Positions 35,069 through 44,076 of a stretch of 61,146 nucleotides of DNA are shown here, piece by piece. Source of the DNA: Gemmobacter nectariphilus (GTDB lineage: Bacteria > Pseudomonadota > Alphaproteobacteria > Rhodobacterales > Rhodobacteraceae); NCBI GenBank assembly GCA_020721445.1, contig DYMU01000011.1, forward strand, positions 1-61,146, written 5' to 3'. The notes beneath the pieces were generated by a model. The model worked only from the letters and a program-made list of their open reading frames with translations, was not told where the DNA came from and did no database searches. The translations under genes were made by a program, and so were the position numbers. The first letter of the stretch is position 1, and every line of letters begins with the position of its first letter.

Positions 35069-35089
35069 TTGCTGCTTTGCAAATACTCC
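35069..35089 (-). repeat. Dispersed intergenic repeat, copy 2 (inverted)
   Basis: Reverse complement reads GGAGTATTTGCAAAGCAGCA plus A. It faces copy 1, 22 bp away, so the pair can form a hairpin. Confidence 0.6.
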
Positions 35090-35131
35090 CGCGCGGAGCG
35101 CATGCAACGGTCGCGCAAGCCGACGCGCCGA

Positions 35132-35560
35132 TCAATGCGCCTTGCGTCTGGGCAGGAACGGCAAGGGTGCCACCGGCACGCCGTCTTCGATCAGTTTGCG
35201 GGCCTCGTCTGGCCGGGCCTCGCCATAGATGGCGCGTTCAGGCAGATCGCCGGTGTGCATCTTGCGGGCTTCACTGGCAAAGTTCAGGCCGACATAGTCC
35301 GAATTGGCCTCGACCTGCGCCCGCAGCGCGGCGAGGGCTTTTTCCACCTCGGTTTCGGGCTGGGCAAGCGGCGCAGGCGGGTTTGACCCGGCCCGCGCCG
35401 GCTGCACCGAAGGCGCCATCAGATCCTTGTCGATGGTGGTGGAGCCGCAGACCGGACACGCGACCTGCCCCGAGGCGCGCAGCCCGTCATAGGCGGCGCC
35501 GGATTGAAACCAACTGTCAAAGGCATGCGCGTTGGCGCATTTCAGACTGAAGCGGATCAT
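35132..35560 (-). CDS. DUF1178 family protein
   Basis: 142 aa. The family pattern is clear: MIRFSLKCANAHAFDSWF at the start, then a CPVCGS zinc-ribbon-like pair, a Pro/Ala-rich linker, and the C-terminal NFASEARKMHTGDLPERAIYG block. DUF1178 proteins are conserved in alphaproteobacteria; their role is not known. It lies 60 bp downstream of the NUDIX gene on the same strand. Confidence 0.9.
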   Translation of the reverse strand: MIRFSLKCANAHAFDSWFQSGAAYDGLRASGQVACPVCGSTTIDKDLMAPSVQPARAGSNPPAPLAQPETEVEKALAALRAQVEANSDYVGLNFASEARKMHTGDLPERAIYGEARPDEARKLIEDGVPVAPLPFLPRRKAH

Positions 35561-35620
35561 CGGCGTTCCGAGCGGTGCGATATGCCCATCGTGGCACAGC
35601 TAGACATTTCGCAGACAAGT

Positions 35621-36109
35621 TCAAGCGCCGCTTTTTGCGGTTTCCGGCAGCAGCGTTGCGGGGGCCTTGTCAAGTTGCCGCAGGATCGCGCGCAGGTCAG
35701 GCTCGGCCACCTTGCGGGCGGCCTTGCAGGCGTCGAACCACTTGCGCCGGCGCTGTTTGCGTTCGGGGAACTTGTCGGCCAGGGTTGCGACGCGCACGCC
35801 AAAGACGCTGACCACGCAGGGCAGCGGATCGTGCACCGCCTCGATCTTGTCATAGGTGAACAGCCCTATCAGCGCATCGCTGACCGTGCCTTTGACACCG
35901 GCCTCTTCCCAGGCCTCTTGCGCGGCTGTCTGGGCCGGGGTCAGCCCGTCGATTGGCCAGCCTTTGGGAATGATCCAGCGACCGGTGTCGCGGCTGGTGG
36001 CCAGCAGAACCTGCACCTTGCCCCGATGCATGCGCCAACACAGCGCCGCGTATTGGCTGCAACGCACGACCGACGCCGTCGCAAAACCACCCACTCGATC
36101 ACGCGCCAT
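35621..36109 (-). CDS. NUDIX hydrolase
   Basis: 162 aa. The Nudix box is recognisable as GLTPAQTAAQEAWEEAGV, with the REUxEE core replaced by QEAWEE; the Glu pair that binds metal is kept. The IIPKGWPIDG run before the box resembles diphosphoinositol polyphosphate or diadenosine phosphohydrolases of alphaproteobacteria. Substrate unknown. The ATG at 36109 is clean. Confidence 0.85.
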   Translation of the reverse strand: MARDRVGGFATASVVRCSQYAALCWRMHRGKVQVLLATSRDTGRWIIPKGWPIDGLTPAQTAAQEAWEEAGVKGTVSDALIGLFTYDKIEAVHDPLPCVVSVFGVRVATLADKFPERKQRRRKWFDACKAARKVAEPDLRAILRQLDKAPATLLPETAKSGA

Positions 36110-36215
36110 CTGCTACCCGCTGCCTGCCTGTCACCTGCCCGACTTGAATGTCGGGCCATTGCATTACCTGATCAAATGTAAGCATCAGATGCAGCAAAGA
36201 ACAGGGCCTGAGGCT

Positions 36216-36243
36216 TTGACCTTTGGCTAATCCGGTCTAATCT
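36216..36243 (+). promoter_or_regulatory. Sigma-70-type promoter of the glutathione peroxidase gene
   Basis: TTGACC (36216-36221), 16-bp spacer, TAATCT (36238-36243), 31 bp upstream of the start codon. Confidence 0.55.
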
Positions 36244-36274
36244 TTGTGTCTTCGGTAAAGAAATGGGGGAAGAC

Positions 36275-36805
36275 ATGCGGCGTTTTGCTTTGGGTTTTGC
36301 GGGATTGGCACTTGGCTGTGCGGGTCTGTCTGCGCCGGCACAGGCGGCGGGCTTTTCCTTTGCATCGATTGACGGCGGGGAAATCGACCTTGACGCATGG
36401 CGCGGCACCCCGGTTCTGGTGGTCAACACCGCGTCGATGTGCGGCTTTACCCGGCAGTATGACGACCTTCAGGCGCTGCAAGACCGCTATGGCGCGCGCG
36501 GGCTGAAGGTGCTGGCGGTGCCCTCGGATGACTTCAAGCAGGAACTGTCCGATGCCGGTGCGGTGAAAGAGTTCTGCGAGACCAATTTCAACCTGACCCT
36601 GCCGATGACCGACATCACCCATGTGCGCGGGGCGCAGGCGCACCCGTTCTACAAATGGATGGCCGCCGAGCATGGCTTTACCCCCGGCTGGAACTTCAAC
36701 AAGGTGCTGATCGGGCCGCAGGGTGAGGTGCTGGGCACCTGGGGGTCAACGGTCAAGCCGACCGCGGGGGCCATTACCAAGGCCATCGAGCCGCATCTGA
36801 ACTGA
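36275..36805 (+). CDS. Glutathione peroxidase family protein, exported
   Basis: 176 aa from the ATG at 36275, which follows GGGGGAAG; an ATG four codons upstream overlaps that site and is rejected. A signal peptide ends near residue 24 (APAQA). The active site NTASMCGFTRQY carries a peroxidatic Cys (residue 56), and the WNFNKVLIG block supplies the conserved Trp and Asn. It is a Cys-type, thioredoxin-fold peroxidase acting in the periplasm. The HDAC-like gene starts 2 bp later. Confidence 0.9.
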   Translation: MRRFALGFAGLALGCAGLSAPAQAAGFSFASIDGGEIDLDAWRGTPVLVVNTASMCGFTRQYDDLQALQDRYGARGLKVLAVPSDDFKQELSDAGAVKEFCETNFNLTLPMTDITHVRGAQAHPFYKWMAAEHGFTPGWNFNKVLIGPQGEVLGTWGSTVKPTAGAITKAIEPHLN

Positions 36806-36807
36806 CC

Positions 36808-37932
36808 GTGACCGCTGCTGACGTGCCGCTGTTCGTGGGCTCCGAGGTTTATCGCGGCTCGTCTTACGGCGCGGGGCATCCGTTGCGGGTGCCGCGGGTG
36901 TCGACGGTGATGGATCTGTCACGCGCCTTGGGCTGGTTGCCACCCGGCCAGTTCCGCGCCAGCCCGCGCGCCAAGCCAGCTGCACTGACGCTGTGGCACA
37001 CGCCGGACTATGTCGACGCCCTGCACCGCGCCGAGGCACAGGGCCGTGTCAGCGACGCGTTGCGCGCCCGCCATCACCTTGGCACGCTGTCGAACCCGGT
37101 GTTTGGCCAGATGTTTTCGCGCCCCGCCACCGGCGCGGGCGGTGTCATGCTGGCGGCCGAATTGCTGGCGGCGGCACCGGGGGCGATCCATGTGCCCGGC
37201 GGCGGCACCCATCACGGGCTGCCCGACCGCGCCAACGGGTTTTGCTATCTGAACGACCCGGTTCTGGCGATGCTGGCGATGCGCCGGGCCGGGCTGCGGC
37301 GTATCGCCTATGTCGATATCGACGCGCATCATTGCGACGGGGTGCAGCACGGCTTTGCGGGGGATGCTGACGCGCTGCTGATCTCGACGCATGAAGAAAA
37401 CCGCTGGCCGATGACCGGCGCGCTGGACGATGATGGCGGCGGCAACTGCATCAACCTGCCGGTGCCGCGCGGGTTGAATGACACCGAGATGCAGGCGATC
37501 CTGCACGAGGTGATCTTGCCCGGTGTGGCGGCCTTCCGCCCCGAGGTGATCATCTTGCAGGCCGGCGCGGATGCGCTGGCCGAAGACCCGTTGTCGCGGC
37601 TGGCCCTGTCGAACCGGGCCTATGTCGAGGTGCTGCGCGCCTTGCGCCCGATGGCCGCGCGGTTTTTGTTGCTGGGGGGCGGCGGCTATAACCCGTGGTC
37701 GGTGGGGCGCTGCTGGACGGCGCTGTGGGGCACCTTGGCCGGATATGACATGCCCGACCGTCTGCCGGATGCCGCGCAGGCCGTGCTGTCGGCGCTGTCC
37801 TGGGGCGGGGGCGGGCGGCCACTGCCTGCGCCGGACCTGCTGACCACGCTGCTGGATGCGCCACGCCCCGGCCCAGTGCGCCCGGAATTACGCGCGCGCA
37901 TAGCCCGTCTGGCGCAAAGGTGCCCGGCATAG
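36808..37932 (+). CDS. Histone deacetylase/AcuC-like zinc deacetylase
   Basis: 374 aa with a GTG start 2 bp after the peroxidase stop. Zinc and catalytic motifs of the arginase/deacetylase fold are present: GGGTHHGLPDRANGFCYLND, YVDIDAHHCDGVQ (Asp-x-His zinc ligands) and a C-terminal LLGGGGYN loop. Bacterial members remove acyl groups from small molecules such as acetylpolyamines or from acetyl-CoA synthetase; the substrate here is unknown. It precedes neuB by 61 bp and could also act on an acylated sugar, which is speculation. Confidence 0.88.
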   Translation: MTAADVPLFVGSEVYRGSSYGAGHPLRVPRVSTVMDLSRALGWLPPGQFRASPRAKPAALTLWHTPDYVDALHRAEAQGRVSDALRARHHLGTLSNPVFGQMFSRPATGAGGVMLAAELLAAAPGAIHVPGGGTHHGLPDRANGFCYLNDPVLAMLAMRRAGLRRIAYVDIDAHHCDGVQHGFAGDADALLISTHEENRWPMTGALDDDGGGNCINLPVPRGLNDTEMQAILHEVILPGVAAFRPEVIILQAGADALAEDPLSRLALSNRAYVEVLRALRPMAARFLLLGGGGYNPWSVGRCWTALWGTLAGYDMPDRLPDAAQAVLSALSWGGGGRPLPAPDLLTTLLDAPRPGPVRPELRARIARLAQRCPA

Positions 37933-37993
37933 GGCTTCCCTTGCGCAGCTTCGGGCGGTAGATCGGTGCGTAAATCGTGCAAAGGGGCGCCCC

Positions 37994-39022
37994 ATGAAAA
38001 TCGGCAACCGCGACATCGGCCCCGGCCATCCGCCGCTGGTGATTGCAGAGATCGGCATCAACCACGGCGGCAGCCTTGCGGTGGCCAAGGACATGGTGCG
38101 TCTGGCCGCGGGGGCCGGTTGCGAAATGATCAAGCACCAGACCCATATCATCGAAGACGAGATGACCGAAGAGGCCAAGTCGATCTTTCCGCCGAATGCC
38201 GATGTGTCGATCTGGCACGTGATGGAACGCTGCGCCTTGTCTTTGACAGACGAAGCCGAATTGAAGCGCTACACCGAAAGCCTCGGGATGATCTGGATTT
38301 CCACCCCGTTTTCGCGCGCGGCGGCGGATTTTCTGGAAACCCTCGATGTGCCCGCCTACAAGATCGGGTCGGGGGAGGCCGACAATCTGCCGCTGATCCG
38401 CCACATCGCGAAGAAGGGCAAGCCGGTGATCCTGTCCACCGGGATGCAGACCATCGACACCATCCGCGCATCGGTGGCCATTCTGGACGCGGCCGGGGTG
38501 GACTATGCGCTGCTGGAATGCACCAACCTGTACCCCAGCCCGCCCGAGATTGTGTCCTTGCGCGGCGTGACCGACCTGAAACAGGCGTTTCCCCGTGCCG
38601 TGGTCGGCTTTTCCGACCACTCCATCGGGCCGGACATGGCGCTTGCCAGCGTGGCCTTGGGGGCCTGCATCCTTGAGCGGCACTATACCGACAGCCGCTA
38701 TCGCAAGGGTCCGGACATCATCAACTCGATGGACCCGGCAGAGTTGCGCTTCCTGATTGACCGGAGCCGCGAAATCTGGATTGCCGCCAACACCCCAAAG
38801 CAACGCTCGGCGCCCGAGGAAGACGTCTATCGCTTTGCGCGGGGGTCCGTCGTGGCCGATGCCGATCTGGCGCAAGGCCATGTCATCACCGAGGCCGATA
38901 TCTGGGCGCGCAGGCCGGGGTCAGGTGAGATTGCCGCCTATGACTTTGACCGCGTTGTGGGCAAGCGCCTGACCCGCGCGGTCACGCGCAACACCCAGTT
39001 GAAGTGGGGGGATCTGGGGTGA
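37994..39022 (+). CDS. neuB: N-acylneuraminate (nonulosonate) synthase
   Basis: 342 aa. NeuB TIM-barrel with VIAEIGINHGGSLAVAKDM, EMIKHQTHI, KIGSGEADNLPLI, ILSTGMQ and VVGFSDHS, then a C-terminal antifreeze/SAF domain (RGSVVADADLAQGHVITEAD). It condenses PEP with ManNAc or a diacetamido hexose to sialic, legionaminic or pseudaminic acid; which one cannot be read from the sequence. AAAGGGG precedes the ATG. The stop overlaps the next GTG start (GTGA). Confidence 0.93.
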   Translation: MKIGNRDIGPGHPPLVIAEIGINHGGSLAVAKDMVRLAAGAGCEMIKHQTHIIEDEMTEEAKSIFPPNADVSIWHVMERCALSLTDEAELKRYTESLGMIWISTPFSRAAADFLETLDVPAYKIGSGEADNLPLIRHIAKKGKPVILSTGMQTIDTIRASVAILDAAGVDYALLECTNLYPSPPEIVSLRGVTDLKQAFPRAVVGFSDHSIGPDMALASVALGACILERHYTDSRYRKGPDIINSMDPAELRFLIDRSREIWIAANTPKQRSAPEEDVYRFARGSVVADADLAQGHVITEADIWARRPGSGEIAAYDFDRVVGKRLTRAVTRNTQLKWGDLG

Positions 39023-39798
39023 CGCTGACCCGCGCAGATATTGGGATCTGGCTGATCAACCTGCCGCGTGATACTGCGCGCCGCGAAAAGATGGAAACGC
39101 AACTGGCAGCCATGGGTTTGGATTGGCAGCTTTTTGCCGCCATCGACGGCCGCGCGCACGAGGCAGAACTGCTTCGCCACGCGGATAAAAATGCCTATGC
39201 CCGCAATATGGGCAGCCCGATCCTGCCCGGCAAACTGGGCGTCTATGCCAGCCATCTTGCGGTCTGGCGCGCGTTTCTGGAAACCCCGCACAAGGCCGCG
39301 TTGATCCTTGAAGACGATGTCGTGTTCCACGATGATTTCCTGACGGCGCTGGATACCGCCCTGGCCCATGCCGATGACTGGGATCTGGTGCGCTTCAACT
39401 GCATCCGGGCCAAAATGCCCGCGACCCAGCGACGCCTTGGTGCCTATCGCCTGAACGCCTATGTTGGCCCGTTCACTGGCAACGCGGCCTATCTGCTTCA
39501 CCGCGAAGTCGCCGCACGCCTGTTGCCGGGCCTATGGCCGCAAACCCGCGCCCTCGACCATGAGCTGAACCGCTTTTACCGGCACGACTACCGCCAGTTG
39601 GGGCTGGAGCCGTGGTCAAGCCACCCCGATGACGGCGGGGTCAGCACCATCACCGGCACCGGCTTTGCGGCGGTGAAAAAGTTCAAATGGTATCGCCGCC
39701 TGCCGCACTATGGGCTGAAGCTAGCGAATTATTTCAGGCGCGCCGTCTGGCTATGGCGTAACGGTATGTTGTCGGCGCCCCGCAGGAGTAAATTGTGA
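39019..39798 (+). CDS. Glycosyltransferase family 25 protein
   Basis: 259 aa from the GTG at 39019, in a 4-bp overlap with neuB. The GT25 pattern is clear: INLPRDTARREKMETQLAAM, LGVYASHLAVWRAFLE and LILEDDVVF, where the acidic residues bind the sugar nucleotide. Family members add galactose or glucose to lipooligosaccharide. It should act at the cytoplasmic face of the inner membrane during surface glycan assembly. Confidence 0.9.
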   Translation: MTLTRADIGIWLINLPRDTARREKMETQLAAMGLDWQLFAAIDGRAHEAELLRHADKNAYARNMGSPILPGKLGVYASHLAVWRAFLETPHKAALILEDDVVFHDDFLTALDTALAHADDWDLVRFNCIRAKMPATQRRLGAYRLNAYVGPFTGNAAYLLHREVAARLLPGLWPQTRALDHELNRFYRHDYRQLGLEPWSSHPDDGGVSTITGTGFAAVKKFKWYRRLPHYGLKLANYFRRAVWLWRNGMLSAPRRSKL

Positions 39799-40550
39799 CC
39801 GTTCCCCCCCTTCCCGTCCTGACCTTCCCAAGAGAGGTTGCCGCCGCGGTTCGGAAAACCTATGCAGCCGCTCGGGTGATCCTGGAGTATGGCTCCGGCG
39901 GATCCACCTTTGTTGCGGCGACTGTTCCGGGCCGACGCATAACTTCGGTGGAAAGTGATCCTCGTTGGGCTAATCGAATGCGCGAGATTGCCGATGCCCA
40001 TGATCTGCCTTCGCCCCCGGACGTTGTCTATGTCGATATTGGGCCGGTCGAGGCCTGGGCGCGCGCGCGCGACCACACCCATCTTAACGATTTCATCGGA
40101 TATGCCCAGTCGGTGTGGCACCGTCCCGGTTTCGAGCACCCGGATGTGGTTCTGGTCGATGGCCGGTTCCGTGCGGCATGTTTCATGGCCGCATACCTGA
40201 ACCTTGATCGCCCTATTACTCTGCTGTTCGACGATTACACCAAGCGGCGAGAATATCATGTAATTGAGAGGCTTGTCAAACCCACACACTTGGTGGGGCG
40301 CATGGCGGTATTCGAATTGCACCCCGACGACCGGCTGAAAATTGCGCCTTGGCTGCTTGTCGCGACCTATTTCGACGCGGTCTGTTCCTTCCGGGTTGGT
40401 GGTGCCAGGCGGCGTCCCAAGCTGAAACGGCGGATTGCAAGCGCCATCCGGCGTCTGTACCAGTCCCCAAACCCGGATACCACCGGTGCGCAGGAGGCTG
40501 CGCAATTTGACTTTCGCCTCCGCTCCAGACCGGCGAAATCGTCGGGATGA
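39795..40550 (+). CDS. Methyltransferase-like protein
   Basis: 251 aa; GTG start overlapping the GT25 stop by 4 bp. ILEYGSGGSTFVAA resembles motif I of class I SAM-dependent methyltransferases, followed by an acidic position at the end of the next strand (TSVESDPRW) and DVVYVDIGPVE and VVLVDGRFRAA strands. The C-terminus is basic. It may methylate a sugar of the glycan; the family is usually unnamed. It lies in an unbroken chain of overlapping glycan genes. Confidence 0.65.
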   Translation: MTVPPLPVLTFPREVAAAVRKTYAAARVILEYGSGGSTFVAATVPGRRITSVESDPRWANRMREIADAHDLPSPPDVVYVDIGPVEAWARARDHTHLNDFIGYAQSVWHRPGFEHPDVVLVDGRFRAACFMAAYLNLDRPITLLFDDYTKRREYHVIERLVKPTHLVGRMAVFELHPDDRLKIAPWLLVATYFDAVCSFRVGGARRRPKLKRRIASAIRRLYQSPNPDTTGAQEAAQFDFRLRSRPAKSSG

Positions 40551-41674
40551 TTGCGAGGTACACCCTGTCTTGTCTTGACCTTCCATCAGCGTCCGGACTT
40601 CTGAGGGACTATCCCCGGCGTGTCGACCACAAGGCGATAACCGATGACGTGTGGAGGCATTATGATCGCAGCACCCTCGTCTATGACGTTGTTCATCTGG
40701 CAGGTGCGGGGGTTGTCAGACTGTATCTGCCCCGCATGCTGAACCTTGGCGTGCTGCTGGCGAATGCCGGCTTCGCGCTTGACGGCAGACCGGGCAAACC
40801 CTTGCGCCACCGGGTGTATCGTCGGTTCGAGACCATGGATTTGCGGTGTAGCACGGCCAATGTACGGACCCTTGGCCTGATCCTTCCGCAGCTTGGCCGG
40901 TTTGACCTGCCTGTCAGCACAACTTCCGAAAAAATGTTTTCGGGCCGCCGGGTAATCTATACGCTGCTTCACAACGAAAACCTTGAATGGGTGCAAGACT
41001 GGATGCTGTTTCATAATCGGATGCATGGCGCCGATGCGGCGCTTATTGCAGACAATGGAAGCTCCAGCTACACGTCGGAACAGTTGCTGCACGCCTTGCA
41101 GGCCGTGCAAGGCTATGATGCGACGGCGGTACTTTCCGTGCCCCTGCCTTGGGGGCCGCGCGGCCGTGGCAGGGGCGTCGATGATGGAAAATTCCTGCAG
41201 ACAACGCTGCTGAACCTTACCCGTGACAGGTTCTTCGGCACTGCTTGCGGGGTTCTTAACTTGGACGTGGACGAAATCCTCTTGCGGCGCCGCGAACAGT
41301 CTGCATTTGACAAGGCTGGGCGCCTGGGTTTCGTGACCTTTCCCGGAGAGTGGCGGTATCCGGCCGATGACAAAAGGCCGGTGCGCCATCGTGATCATCG
41401 CTTTTTTGACCCTGCGGATAAGCCTTGCGCGACCAAATATTGTTATCGGCCTCGGTCCTTCTTTGGCCGCATGTGTCTGTCGGTGCATGGGCTGGAGCGG
41501 GTCAACCGCAAGCTTTTCCTTGCGGCGCGTGATTTCGTCTTTCTTCACTGCAGGAACATTTCGACTTCGTGGAAATATGATCGGCTGAAAGTGGCGAGTC
41601 CTCGGATGCAACCAGACAGCGAAGCGGCCAAGGCGTTTGACTCGGTGTTTGATGAGCGACGGTCACATGGCTAA
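40547..41674 (+). CDS. Glycosyltransferase family 2/92-like protein
   Basis: 375 aa. The catalytic half begins IYTLLHNENLEWVQDWMLFH, followed by ALIADNGSSSYTSEQLL and LNLDVDEILL, the last carrying the DxD-type acidic motif. This is the Glyco_tranf_2_4/GT92-like pattern. About 125 residues precede the domain and have no recognisable family. It overlaps both neighbours and belongs to the nonulosonate-glycan operon. Confidence 0.75.
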   Translation: MIARYTLSCLDLPSASGLLRDYPRRVDHKAITDDVWRHYDRSTLVYDVVHLAGAGVVRLYLPRMLNLGVLLANAGFALDGRPGKPLRHRVYRRFETMDLRCSTANVRTLGLILPQLGRFDLPVSTTSEKMFSGRRVIYTLLHNENLEWVQDWMLFHNRMHGADAALIADNGSSSYTSEQLLHALQAVQGYDATAVLSVPLPWGPRGRGRGVDDGKFLQTTLLNLTRDRFFGTACGVLNLDVDEILLRRREQSAFDKAGRLGFVTFPGEWRYPADDKRPVRHRDHRFFDPADKPCATKYCYRPRSFFGRMCLSVHGLERVNRKLFLAARDFVFLHCRNISTSWKYDRLKVASPRMQPDSEAAKAFDSVFDERRSHG

Positions 41675-42797
41675 ATTGACCCGCCACCTCCTCTTCCTCA
41701 CCGGCACCCGTGCCGATTTCGGCAAGCTGGAACCGCTCGCCGCTGCGGCCCGTGACGCAGGCCATCAGGTGACGTTCTTTGTCACCGGCATGCACATGAT
41801 GGACCGTTACGGCCTGACCAAGCTGGAGGTGCAGCGCATGCCCGCCGTGCGGGTGCATGAGTTTTTGAACCAGCGCCCCGGCGACGGGCAGGATATCGTG
41901 CTGGCGAAAACGGTGGTGGGGTTTTCCGACTACATCACCGAACACAAGCCCGACCTGATCGTCATCCACGGTGACCGGATCGAGGCTTTGGCCGGCGCCT
42001 TGGTGGCGGCGACCAATTACATCGCCTCGGCCCATATCGAAGGGGGTGAGGTGTCGGGCACGATCGATGAGATGTTCCGCCATTGCAACACCAAGCTGGC
42101 CACGCATCACTTCGTGTCGTCCGACGTGGCCAAACGCCGGGTGATGGCACTGGGAGAGCCGGAAGAGGCGATCCATGTCATCGGCTCGCCCGAGCTGGAT
42201 TTTCATGCCGGGCCGTCGGGCGTGACGCTGGATCAGGTGCGCGCGCGCTATGACATTCCCTTTGCCGATTACGGGATTGCGGTGTTTCACTCGGTGACCA
42301 GCGAACAGGCCACGATGGGCGCGCAGGCGCAGGCGCTGTTTGGCGCGCTTGCGGCCTCGGGCCGGGCCTTTGTGGTGGTCGCCCCCAACAATGACCCGGG
42401 GTCCGAGGCGATTTTCACGGTGCTGGAAGGCTTGCCGAAAGACCGGTTCCGGCTGATCCCGTCGATGCGGTTTGCGCATTTTTCCGAGTTGATGAAGAAC
42501 GCCGCCTGCATGGTGGGCAATTCCAGCGCCGGCGTGCGCGAAGCGCCGTTTCTGGGGGTGCCGTCGCTGGATGTGGGCACCCGGCAGACCAACCGGGCGC
42601 AGGCGGCCTCGGTCGCCTTCAGCGCGGCGCAGGACGCACCGGCCATTGCCGCGTTCCTGAACCAACATTGGGGCAAACGTCATGCGCCCGATACCGGCTT
42701 TGGCGAAGGCCGCGCGGCGGACCGCTTTGTTGCGGCGCTGGCACGGCCCGCATTCTGGGCACAGGGGCTGCAAAAGGCCTTTCGCGACAGTGACTGA
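41667..42797 (+). CDS. neuC: UDP-N-acetylglucosamine 2-epimerase (hydrolysing)
   Basis: 376 aa. The ATG at 41667 gives the canonical NeuC start (LLFLTGTRADFGKLEPL); in-frame upstream ATGs lie inside the previous gene. Family motifs LIVIHGDRIEALAGALVA, HIEGGEVSGTIDEMFRH, VIGSPELD and MVGNSSAGVREAPF are intact. The enzyme makes ManNAc from UDP-GlcNAc, or the 2,4-diacetamido analogue in the LegG branch. It supplies NeuB's substrate. Confidence 0.92.
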   Translation: MAKLTRHLLFLTGTRADFGKLEPLAAAARDAGHQVTFFVTGMHMMDRYGLTKLEVQRMPAVRVHEFLNQRPGDGQDIVLAKTVVGFSDYITEHKPDLIVIHGDRIEALAGALVAATNYIASAHIEGGEVSGTIDEMFRHCNTKLATHHFVSSDVAKRRVMALGEPEEAIHVIGSPELDFHAGPSGVTLDQVRARYDIPFADYGIAVFHSVTSEQATMGAQAQALFGALAASGRAFVVVAPNNDPGSEAIFTVLEGLPKDRFRLIPSMRFAHFSELMKNAACMVGNSSAGVREAPFLGVPSLDVGTRQTNRAQAASVAFSAAQDAPAIAAFLNQHWGKRHAPDTGFGEGRAADRFVAALARPAFWAQGLQKAFRDSD

Positions 42798-44076
42798 CGC
42801 GGGGGGCCCCTCTGCGCCCAAAGGCTTGATGTTGCGGGCCTATCTGCTGGTTAGCCCGCTGATCGGTCTGGCTGCGCCCGCGCTGCTGAAACGGCGGTTG
42901 GCGCGCGGCAAGGAAGACGCCGGCCGGATGGCCGAAAAGCTGGGGCAACCCGGGGCGGCACGGCCCAAGGGGCGGCTGGTCTGGCTGCATGCGGTGGGTC
43001 TGGGCGAGGTTCTGGCGCTGCGCGGCCTGATCGGGGCGATGGCGCAGCACGACCCGGGCCTGTCGTTTCTGGTCACCTCCTCGGCGCGGTCTTCGGCGCA
43101 GGTGATGGCGGCCAATCTGCCGCCCGCAACGCAGCACCAATACCTGCCGCTGGACGCCCCCGGCTTTCTGGCCCGGTTTCTGGACCATTGGCAGCCCGAC
43201 CTGTCGGTCTGGGCCGAGCAGGAACTCTGGCCCGGCGCGGTGGTGGCGACCCATGCCCGCGGGATCCGGCTGGCGCTGGTCAACGCGCGGATGACCGAAG
43301 GCGGCTTTGCCCGCCGGGCACGGGCGGGGCGGCTCTATGGTGATCTCTTGGCGCGGTTTGCGCTGATCGCCGCGCAGGAAGATGGCACGGCTGCGCGCCT
43401 GCGGGCCTTGGGGGCGCGTGATGTGCGGGTGACGGGGTCGCTGAAATCGGCTGCTCCGCCCTTGGGGGTGGATGCCGCGACCCATGCAGATGTTCAGCGC
43501 GCCTTGGCCGGGCGGCGGGTCTGGGTTGCGGCCTCCACCCATCCGGGGGATGAGGCCGAGGCGATGGCGGCACAGGCCGCGCTGTGGGGCGCAGATCGCC
43601 GCTGGCTCTTGATCCTTGTGCCGCGTGATCCGCCACGGGCCGCGGCGATTTCGCAGACGCTTGCGACGCAAGCCCTGCCGCATGTTCGGCGCAGCGCGGG
43701 GCAGGTGCCGGGTCTGGAGGATGCGGTCTGGCTGGCCGACAGCTATGGCGAGTTGGGGCTGTGGTATCGGCTGGCGCGGGCCGCGCTGATCGGTGGCGGC
43801 TTTGACGCCATCGGCGGCCACAACCCGTGGGAGGCGGCACATTTGGGGGCAGCCATTCTGCACGGCCCGGATGTGGCAAACTTTGCGCAAGATTACAGTG
43901 CCTTGCATCAGGCACAGGCAGCGGTGACGGTGGCGAGGGGCGGGCTGGCCACCGCCCTGCAAAGCCCCGATCTGCCGGCACAGGCCGACCGGGCGCAAGC
44001 CCTTGTGCAAGCGGCAAGCGGCGCTTTGGCCCCTTTGGCCGCTGATCTGTTGGCGCTGATCAAGGGGCGGCCATGA
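42790..44076 (+). CDS. waaA: Kdo transferase-like protein, first of a tandem pair
   Basis: 428 aa from the GTG at 42790 (8-bp overlap with neuC); an ATG 13 codons later is possible. One N-terminal membrane-associated helix, then the GT30 pattern: VWLHAVGLGEVLALRGLI, LVTSSARSS, WAEQELWPGAVV, LVNARM and the C-terminal GGGFDAIGGHNPWEAAHLG. It transfers 3-deoxy-D-manno-octulosonate from CMP-Kdo to an acceptor at the inner membrane. Since a second copy follows immediately, one may have a glycan acceptor other than lipid A. Confidence 0.88.
   Translation: MTDAGGPSAPKGLMLRAYLLVSPLIGLAAPALLKRRLARGKEDAGRMAEKLGQPGAARPKGRLVWLHAVGLGEVLALRGLIGAMAQHDPGLSFLVTSSARSSAQVMAANLPPATQHQYLPLDAPGFLARFLDHWQPDLSVWAEQELWPGAVVATHARGIRLALVNARMTEGGFARRARAGRLYGDLLARFALIAAQEDGTAARLRALGARDVRVTGSLKSAAPPLGVDAATHADVQRALAGRRVWVAASTHPGDEAEAMAAQAALWGADRRWLLILVPRDPPRAAAISQTLATQALPHVRRSAGQVPGLEDAVWLADSYGELGLWYRLARAALIGGGFDAIGGHNPWEAAHLGAAILHGPDVANFAQDYSALHQAQAAVTVARGGLATALQSPDLPAQADRAQALVQAASGALAPLAADLLALIKGRP

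Larger units (their letters stand above)
34782..35131. other. Intergenic region with two inverted GGAGTATTT repeats
   Basis: No gene is supported. Two copies of a 21-22-bp dispersed repeat face each other here (35025-35046 and 35069-35089) and could fold into a long imperfect hairpin downstream of the DUF1178 gene, possibly acting as its terminator. Confidence 0.5.
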